Shown: positions 58,588 to 64,000 of the stretch, piece by piece | How positions within the stretch are numbered: position 1 is the stretch's first letter | Layout of the letters: every line of letters begins with the position of its first letter | NCBI GenBank assembly: GCA_013389115.1 | Contig: JACADY010000061.1 | Span: 62,001-126,000 of the forward strand | DNA length: 64,000 bases | Direction of reading: 5' to 3' | Source: Alphaproteobacteria bacterium | GTDB lineage: Bacteria > Pseudomonadota > Alphaproteobacteria > Micropepsales > Micropepsaceae | Translations under genes and position numbers: made by a program | The notes under the pieces: generated by a model | What the model was told of the DNA's origin: nothing | Databases searched by the model: none | The model's input: only the letters and a program-made list of their open reading frames with translations

Positions 58588-60006
58588 ATGACGCTTGGGT
58601 CCCTTCCCGTCGAATCCGTTGGCCTCATCCTCGTCACCATCCTCATTTTCGGCGCCTTCGTCTTCGGCAAAGCGCCGTTTCGCGCGATCGGGCGCATCGC
58701 CTATATCGCGACCTTTCCGCTGCGCGCCACCGTGCGGCTGTTGCAGGTGTTGCGCCTTCTCCCCAAGGGTGCGGCGAAAGGCGGACGAGCGGGCAATGGC
58801 TTTATCGGAGCCAGCGGGCTGTCAATTGTCGGCCGCGCGTTCTGGAGCCAAACAGAAACTGACCTTGCGCTCTTTGAGAGCGAAGGGAGCCAGGTGGAGG
58901 GCGAGGTCGCGGCCTATGACTATACGGCCGAAGAAAGCGGTCTTGCCCGGCGTGGCGGGTTCTTCCGCTCCATCCGCATCCTGCCGCGCTATATGCCCGA
59001 TGTGAATGCGCTCGATGAGCCGACCGCCGAAATCTATCGGGGGCAGAGCGACAGGTTCTTCAGCCAGCAGGTTCCCATCTATTCCAACGCCGCCGCCTTC
59101 TATGAGGATGTCGAGGGCGCCGTCGCCATCCGCATGTTCCGCGCGCGCGACCGGCGCTTCTATTACCTCGCCAACGAGATGCGCAAAATCATCAATGCGA
59201 ATGTGAAAAACCTGGCGCTGGCTTTGTCGCTGATCGTGTTCGGCTATGCGGTGATCGAGATGGTGCTGCCGCGCGAAGCCCAGCTCGATTTCGCCGCGCT
59301 GATACAGTACCCTGTCGGAATGCAGGTGATCGCGCTGCCGCTCGGAGCGGAGGTGGGGCGCAGCACACTCAATCACATCCTTCTTGATCTGCTGCTCTTT
59401 CTTTTCAGCCTGGGCTTGATGGGGTGGTTCAATTTCCTGTTCGGGCGGGCGCAGGAGCGCAACGATGAGCAAATGCGCGGTTTCCTCAACCGCTATCTCA
59501 GCCGCCTCGCCGACCGCTATCGCCAAGCCATCGCCAATGCGCGCGGGGTGACGGTGGGCGATGAACGCGACGCGCATCGCGCCGCGGCGACGGCGCAGAA
59601 ATGGAACAAGATCATCCTTTGGATGTCGTTCCGCACCTTCTTCGTCGAGACCTATCTGCGCAACATCCTGTTCCAGATCAAACGCAATAGCGGCTATTAC
59701 ATCGTTGGGATTCCGGCCGTGTTTGCCCTGGCGCTGAGCGTGTTCATGCTGGCCGCTGTCTCAGGCGATGGGAGTGCCGGCCCCGAGGGCAGCCATTCCT
59801 GGTCCGCCATGCTGTTCGGCATCCTCCTCGTCGTCTCCTATGTCTTCATCCTCCATCGGGCGATGCAGCAGAGCATGGAGATGGACCAGGTGGACTGGCT
59901 CGGTTTTGACAATCTCCAGGTGCACAACGCGATGGACCAGATCATCGGCGGTTATGTCGAGGAGATCGTTCATCTGCGCAATCGCGTGCGGGGCGGCCAG
60001 GGCTGA
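58588..60006 (+). CDS. Unrecognised multi-pass membrane protein
   Basis: A 472-aa protein I do not recognise. It has one helix at the N-terminus (VGLILVTILIFGAFVFG), a 160-residue soluble stretch rich in arginine and acidic residues, a helix near 205-225, another near 262-285, and a charged segment with DRYRQAIANARG and FRTFFVETYLRN. Two closing helices are near 370-390 and 400-420, followed by a cytoplasmic tail that includes GGYVEEIVHLRNRV. AAGGGGTGAACG precedes the ATG. It lies 291 bp after rne on the same strand and before a palindrome cluster. Confidence 0.75.
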   Translation: MTLGSLPVESVGLILVTILIFGAFVFGKAPFRAIGRIAYIATFPLRATVRLLQVLRLLPKGAAKGGRAGNGFIGASGLSIVGRAFWSQTETDLALFESEGSQVEGEVAAYDYTAEESGLARRGGFFRSIRILPRYMPDVNALDEPTAEIYRGQSDRFFSQQVPIYSNAAAFYEDVEGAVAIRMFRARDRRFYYLANEMRKIINANVKNLALALSLIVFGYAVIEMVLPREAQLDFAALIQYPVGMQVIALPLGAEVGRSTLNHILLDLLLFLFSLGLMGWFNFLFGRAQERNDEQMRGFLNRYLSRLADRYRQAIANARGVTVGDERDAHRAAATAQKWNKIILWMSFRTFFVETYLRNILFQIKRNSGYYIVGIPAVFALALSVFMLAAVSGDGSAGPEGSHSWSAMLFGILLVVSYVFILHRAMQQSMEMDQVDWLGFDNLQVHNAMDQIIGGYVEEIVHLRNRVRGGQG

Positions 60007-60042
60007 TGATGACCTTTTGATGGTGGATGGCCCGGTCAAGCC

Positions 60043-60100
60043 GGCCATGACGGTTAAGGGGTTGCCCTCACCCTTCGAGGGCCGCGAAGGCGGCCGCCTC
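60043..60100. repeat. Intergenic direct repeat, copy 1
   Basis: A 58-bp unit beginning GGCCATGACGGTTAAGG and ending GCGGCCGCCTC. It matches copy 2 with one mismatch at an offset of 154 bp. It contains CCCTCACCC that pairs with GGGTGAGGG just beyond it, so it can form a hairpin. Confidence 0.9.
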
Positions 60101-60121
60101 TGGGTGAGGGCTTATGAAAGA

Positions 60122-60167
60122 ACCTCGTCCTGAGGTGCGAGCCTTCGCGAGCCTCGAAGGATGAGGT
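60122..60167. repeat. Extragenic palindrome between the direct repeats
   Basis: Imperfect inverted repeat with outer arms ACCTC/GAGGT and inner arms based on TCCT-GAGG and CGAG. It resembles the CCTCATCCTTCGAGG-type palindromes dispersed in Caulobacter, Parvibaculum and related genomes. Confidence 0.75.
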
Positions 60168-60196
60168 GGATAGACAAGATGATGGCCTGCGCTGGC

Positions 60197-60254
60197 GGGC
60201 CATGACGGTTAAGGGGTTGCCCTCACCCTTCGAGGGCTGCGAAGGCGGCCGCCT
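60197..60254. repeat. Intergenic direct repeat, copy 2
   Basis: Second copy of the 58-bp unit, differing from copy 1 by one C-to-T change. It lies 32 bp from the end of the gamma-glutamyltransferase-like gene. Confidence 0.9.
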
Positions 60255-60286
60255 CAGTGAGGGGGCTCAATAGACCTCATCCTACA

Positions 60287-61642
60287 CTAGAACGCCCGGC
60301 CATAGCCGCTGCCGGTCGGTACCGACACGCCCGAGCCGCCGGGGGTGGCGGAAAAGCGGCATTTGCGCTCATCAATTCCGGAGGGGCAGGCAAGGATCGC
60401 AAGGCCTTGCTGGGGTCCCTTGGGCTCGACGCTCAAGGCGGCCCGCGCCGTCGTCGCCTTGGCCGGGTCGAGCATCGTCAGAAACAGCTCCGCCAGGCGG
60501 CCCCAGGATTCAACGCCGCCCGCCGCAACGCCGGCGAAAATGACTTGGCCATTGCGCTCCGCCAGCATGGGCTGAAGCAGATCGCTGCCCAGCCCGCCCG
60601 TGTCGACGCTTGGCGAGAGCGCAAAGGCAAAGCCCAGCTCCGCGGGCATATGCCGCGCGCCGAAGGGGCCGTTCATCGTCAAGCCGCAAACGATGACGCG
60701 GCCCTCATTGTCGGCGACGAGAAAACTCGTCGCGCCCAGATCCTCATAGAGCTTGCGCCCCGCCCAGTACTCATCGAGCGCCGCGCGCGCATGCGCGGCC
60801 GTCTTCGCCGGATCGGGGTCGGCCGCGACCGCCATCCAGAAATGGCCCGCGATGTTCGCCGCATGAGAGCTGCCGCTTGGAAAATAGACCGCGACATCGC
60901 CAAAGAGCACGGCTTCGGCGGACAGAAGGCGCGGCTTTGTGATGGGGAGATCGGCGGCGGTGAGCCGGCCGCCCACCCTGTCGCTGGCCGCCAGGAGCCT
61001 TTCCCCAGCCTCGCCCGTGTAGAACGACTCCGGCCCCTTCTCGCGCAGGTCCATCAAGACCGCCGCCAAGGCCGGCTGCCTCACGGGCAGTCCGTCCGTC
61101 AGCACGCCGCCAACGAGATCGGCGAATTCGCGGGGCGTTGCCGACAGTGCCGGCTCGCCCGCCAAGCGGCGCACAAGCGCGCGCGAAGCCTTCAGCTCGC
61201 CCGCCAGCTTCTCGGCCGGCAGCACCACCTCGGCCCAGCGCCTCGTTCCATAGCGGGCCTGCAGAAGGGCAAGCCCGCGCGGCAGCATCGGCAAGGCGAT
61301 GGCCCCACCATTGATGGCCGTGCCCGGCAGAAACTCGATCACCTCGACAGGTGCCTTCGCGCCCGCGCCCGTGACGCATACGCCGCCCGAGCCCAGCCCG
61401 GCGGCGAGCGGAAAGGTCACCGCAAGCGAAAGGCCGAGCGCGGCGGCAGCGTCGCCCGCACTTCCACCCTGGCGCAGCACTTGCGCGGCCGCCTCCGCCG
61501 CCAAGGGCTCATCGGCAATGACAAGGCCGGATGGCGGCGGGAGCTTGGGGGGAAGCCCGGAGCAGGCCACCAGGGAAAGTATGGTACTCATAGCGACGGC
61601 CTTGATGAGGCCGCGCTTTAACCACATGTCATACGCGTGCAT
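60287..61642 (-). CDS. Gamma-glutamyltransferase-like lipoprotein with altered active site
   Basis: About 451 aa. The N-terminus is a lipoprotein signal with lipobox LVACSG near residue 28, so the product is membrane-anchored in the periplasm. The body follows the GGT/Ntn-hydrolase fold: GLVIADEPLAAEAAAQVLRQGGSAGDAAAA at the start and LGSGGVC. The maturation-site region reads ATSFLVADNEGRVIVCGLTMNGPFG where GGTs have TTHYSVVD. The autoprocessing threonine aligns with alanine, so classic cleavage and catalysis are doubtful. The start could be ATG 61642 or 61627. Confidence 0.8.
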   Translation of the reverse strand: MHAYDMWLKRGLIKAVAMSTILSLVACSGLPPKLPPPSGLVIADEPLAAEAAAQVLRQGGSAGDAAAALGLSLAVTFPLAAGLGSGGVCVTGAGAKAPVEVIEFLPGTAINGGAIALPMLPRGLALLQARYGTRRWAEVVLPAEKLAGELKASRALVRRLAGEPALSATPREFADLVGGVLTDGLPVRQPALAAVLMDLREKGPESFYTGEAGERLLAASDRVGGRLTAADLPITKPRLLSAEAVLFGDVAVYFPSGSSHAANIAGHFWMAVAADPDPAKTAAHARAALDEYWAGRKLYEDLGATSFLVADNEGRVIVCGLTMNGPFGARHMPAELGFAFALSPSVDTGGLGSDLLQPMLAERNGQVIFAGVAAGGVESWGRLAELFLTMLDPAKATTARAALSVEPKGPQQGLAILACPSGIDERKCRFSATPGGSGVSVPTGSGYGRAF

Positions 61643-61810
61643 AAGAATTCATCTTTGAGCCAATTGACGCCCTACGGGGGCTTGATACGTTTCAGGGCGC
61701 CAGTCCCGCCCATCGGGGCGAGCCTGCAGCGTGCGGTTCGGCCCGCATGCGTTAGGGGGACTTCTTCGCAGCAATTAGTACGCAGGCCCTGGCCCTAGTG
61801 AAAGTCCTCA

Positions 61811-63205
61811 ATGATGAAACAAGTCATTCAGTCCTGGCGTGTGGCGATCGGGTGGCGGCTTTCGCAGCTCCTGGTGTTTTTCTGCGCGCTTTCCCTCGCA
61901 ATTGCGCCCGTGCATGCGCAAAGCCTCGCGCTCATCCGCGATGCGGAAACCGAGCGGCTGCTGCGCAGCTATACGGACCCGATTCTCATCGCGGCAGGTC
62001 TCGATCCCAAGGCCGTGCGCCTCTACATCATTAACGATCGGACCATCAACGCCTTCGTCGCCGAGGGCCAGAACATCTTCATCCACACCGGCCTTATCAT
62101 GGAGCTGGAAAAGCCCAACCAGCTCATCGGCGTGATCGCACACGAAACCGGCCATATCTCGGGCGGGCACCTCACACGGCGGAAAGAGGCGATCGAGGAT
62201 GCGACCGTGCCTTACATCATTTCGATGCTGCTCGGCGTCGCGGCGATCGCCGCAGGCTCGCCGGACGCGGGCGTCGGCATCATGGCGGGCGGCTCGCAGG
62301 TGGCGCAGCGCTCCATCCTCGCCTTTACCAGGCAGCAGGAATCCTCGGCCGACCAGGCCGGCATGACCTTCCTCGACAAGACCGGCCAATCAGGCCGCGG
62401 CATGCTGGAGACGTTCGAGGGCTTTGCCGAAAGCGAAATCCTCGTCTCGCGCAAACAGGATCCCTTCGCGCGCACGCATCCCATGTCGCGCGAGCGCTTC
62501 GCGGCACTGCAGGAGCGGGTCGAATCCTCGCCATACGCGAACAAAGAGGACAGCCCGCAATCCAAGCGTGCCTATGCGCTCGTGCGGGCAAAGCTGTTCG
62601 GCTTCATGGAGCGCCCGGACATCACATTGCGGCGCTTCCCCACGAAGGATCAATCGGAGCCCGCACGCTATGCCAGGGCCATCGCCTATTACCGGACACC
62701 CGATTTCGACCGCGCCCTGATCGAGCTGACCTCGCTCTTGCGGGATGATCCCGACAATCCCTACTACTATGAATTGATGGGCCAGATCCTGACCGAGATG
62801 GGCAAGCCGCGGGAAGGCATTGCGCCCTATCGCCGGTCTGTCGCGCTCCTGCCCGATGAACCGCTTCTGAGGGTCAGCCTTGCCGGCACGCTGATCGCGA
62901 CCGAGGACCCCTCCTATCTCGCCGAAGCCAAGCGCGAGCTTCTCGCGTCCTTGCGCGACGATATGCGCAATCCGATGGCGTGGCGCTATCTTTCCATGGC
63001 CGAAGAGCAGCTTGGCAATCACGACCTCGCCAATCTTGCCGCGGCCGAACAAAACTATGTGATCCGGAATTACGGACGGGCTCTTGATTTTGCGCAGCGC
63101 GCCAAGCACGACCTTCGTGAAGGAAGCGTCGAATGGCAGCGGGCCATCGACATCATCGCCACGGCAGAGGCCAATGCAGGCGAAGGTCGGATCAGGCGCA
63201 ATTAA
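61811..63205 (+). CDS. bepA: M48 metalloprotease with TPR domain (BepA/YfgC-like)
   Basis: A 464-aa periplasmic protein. The signal peptide is LSQLLVFFCALSLAIAPVHAQS. The M48 zinc motif HETGH is at residues 111-115 and the third ligand lies in FTRQQESSADQAG. From about residue 290 come TPR-like helix pairs (ARAIAYYRTPDFDRALIEL, YYELMGQILTEMGKPREGIAPYRRS). BepA-type proteins degrade or assist stalled outer-membrane proteins such as LptD. The gene symbol is by architecture. A DsbA-family gene follows 15 bp later, which fits disulfide-dependent LptD assembly. Confidence 0.9.
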   Translation: MMKQVIQSWRVAIGWRLSQLLVFFCALSLAIAPVHAQSLALIRDAETERLLRSYTDPILIAAGLDPKAVRLYIINDRTINAFVAEGQNIFIHTGLIMELEKPNQLIGVIAHETGHISGGHLTRRKEAIEDATVPYIISMLLGVAAIAAGSPDAGVGIMAGGSQVAQRSILAFTRQQESSADQAGMTFLDKTGQSGRGMLETFEGFAESEILVSRKQDPFARTHPMSRERFAALQERVESSPYANKEDSPQSKRAYALVRAKLFGFMERPDITLRRFPTKDQSEPARYARAIAYYRTPDFDRALIELTSLLRDDPDNPYYYELMGQILTEMGKPREGIAPYRRSVALLPDEPLLRVSLAGTLIATEDPSYLAEAKRELLASLRDDMRNPMAWRYLSMAEEQLGNHDLANLAAAEQNYVIRNYGRALDFAQRAKHDLREGSVEWQRAIDIIATAEANAGEGRIRRN

Positions 63206-63220
63206 AGGAGTCGTCGAAGC

Positions 63221-64000
63221 ATGTTTCTCATTCGCGCGCGTTATCGGCTCGCCGCAGCCCTGCTCTTCGCATCGCTTTTGGGCATCGGCATCTTCTTCGC
63301 CGCCGTTCCGCCCGCGCAGACGGCCGAACCGTCGCTCACGCGCGAGGAGATCGAGAAGATTGTCCACGACTATCTCGTCGCGCACCCTGAAATCCTCACC
63401 GAGATGATCAGCGAACTTGAATCGCGCGATCGCGCGGCGGCGGAGAAATCGGCGCTCGGCGCCATCGCCGAACACCGCAAGATGCTGGACGATGACGGCT
63501 ATTCCTTCGTTGCGGGCAACCCCAAGGGCGATGTCACGGTCGTTGAGTTCTTCGACTATAATTGCGGCTATTGCAAACAAGTGAGGCCGAGCGTCGTGGC
63601 GCTTCTTGAGAGCGACCCCAATGTGCGCCTCGTGCTCAAGGAGTTCCCCATTCTCGGGCCTACTTCCGTGATTGCCACGCGCGCGGCGATGGCGGCGCAG
63701 AAGCAGGGCGCCGTCTATTGGGACTATCACAACAAGATGCTGGCGCATGAGGGGCGACTTGACGAAGCCACCATCTTCGCGCTCGCGGGCGAAGCCGGCC
63801 TCGATGTCGCGCGGCTCAAGGCGGATATGGAAGACCCGGCGATCGCCGAGCGGATCAGCCGCACGGAGGAGCTTGCGCGCAAGATCGGGGTCGATGGCAC
63901 GCCCTCTTTCGTGATCGGCGACAAGCTGGCGGGCGGGGCGGAAGACCTTGACGGGCTCAAAGCACTGGTCGCGGCGGCGCGCGCCAAGTGCGAGACCTGC
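63221..64000 (+). CDS. DsbA-family thiol-disulfide protein, cut by window edge
   Basis: At least 260 codons; no stop before the right edge. The start ATG at 63221 follows AAAGGAG. A signal anchor (LAAALLFASLLGIGIFFAAVP) and a helical segment with ILTEMISELESRDRAAAEKS (DsbA N-terminal-like) precede the thioredoxin fold. The active site CGYC is at residues 115-118 in FFDYNCGYCKQV, and the cis-proline lies in GVDGTPSFVIG. Two cysteines at the visible end (KCETC) are unusual. It resembles Com1/BdbD-type DsbA proteins. Confidence 0.9.
   Translation, partial: MFLIRARYRLAAALLFASLLGIGIFFAAVPPAQTAEPSLTREEIEKIVHDYLVAHPEILTEMISELESRDRAAAEKSALGAIAEHRKMLDDDGYSFVAGNPKGDVTVVEFFDYNCGYCKQVRPSVVALLESDPNVRLVLKEFPILGPTSVIATRAAMAAQKQGAVYWDYHNKMLAHEGRLDEATIFALAGEAGLDVARLKADMEDPAIAERISRTEELARKIGVDGTPSFVIGDKLAGGAEDLDGLKALVAAARAKCETC

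Noticed and set aside
60043-60254. Insertion-sequence ends or attachment site
   Set aside because: No transposase or integrase gene is nearby, and the repeats lie in the same orientation with a palindrome between them, which fits extragenic repeats better.
60257-63748. Long antisense frames opposite the GGT-like, M48 and DsbA genes
   Set aside because: No motif and no ribosome binding site; each real gene has signal peptides and catalytic motifs on the other strand.

Overview
The window is 64 kb of GC-rich, densely packed chromosome from an alphaproteobacterium. The evidence is a 14-subunit-type nuo operon with separate nuoC and nuoD, a SUF operon led by an IscR-like Rrf2 regulator, an RNase E whose S1 domain carries a long acidic insertion, a bactofilin beside an M23 peptidase, and Caulobacter/Parvibaculum-type extragenic palindromes. 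No prophage, plasmid, CRISPR array or insertion sequence was recognised. The genus cannot be fixed from sequence alone.

Layout. 1-15199 (minus strand) is the respiratory complex I operon nuoA-nuoN; nuoN runs off the left edge. Three small non-complex-I genes sit inside it: a GFA-family protein between nuoC and nuoD, an NTF2-like protein between nuoD and nuoE, and a pentapeptide-repeat protein between nuoF and nuoG. A 223-bp spacer full of hairpins separates nuoI from nuoJ. nuoH carries an in-frame TAA where a conserved glutamate codon is expected. 15451-18288 holds tRNA-Asp, tRNA-Val, small hypothetical and SRPBCC genes, and a divergent carboxymuconolactone-decarboxylase/HxlR pair with two identical-format operators. 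18285-27492 holds parE, an old-yellow-enzyme homologue, a sensor kinase, coniferyl aldehyde dehydrogenase, a diguanylate cyclase and two PaaG-like enoyl-CoA hydratases/isomerases.

27624-36374 (minus) is an 11-gene iron-sulfur assembly operon: rrf2, a NifS-like desulfurase, sufB, a VOC protein, sufC, sufD, sufS, sufU, sufT, a secreted protein and sufA. Most genes overlap by 4 bp. It supplies clusters needed by the neighbouring complex I. 36633-47974 holds an alpha/beta hydrolase, anmK, tyrS, a large AsmA/DUF3971 gene that is also broken by an in-frame TAA, a FemAB-like gene, bcp, a ferritin-like gene, an M23 peptidase and a bactofilin closed by a clear intrinsic terminator.

47991-64000 holds a ferric-reductase-like membrane protein divergent from a TetR regulator (paired operators), prfB with its programmed +1 frameshift, the cell-wall genes mrcA and amiC, rne, an unrecognised five-helix membrane protein, palindromic repeats, a gamma-glutamyltransferase-like lipoprotein lacking the usual nucleophile, an M48/TPR protease and a DsbA-family protein cut by the right edge.

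The observations most worth checking are the two in-frame TAA codons in otherwise intact genes (nuoH and the AsmA-like gene), the structured nuoI-nuoJ spacer, the small enzymes embedded in the nuo and suf operons, and the two twin-operator regulatory modules.
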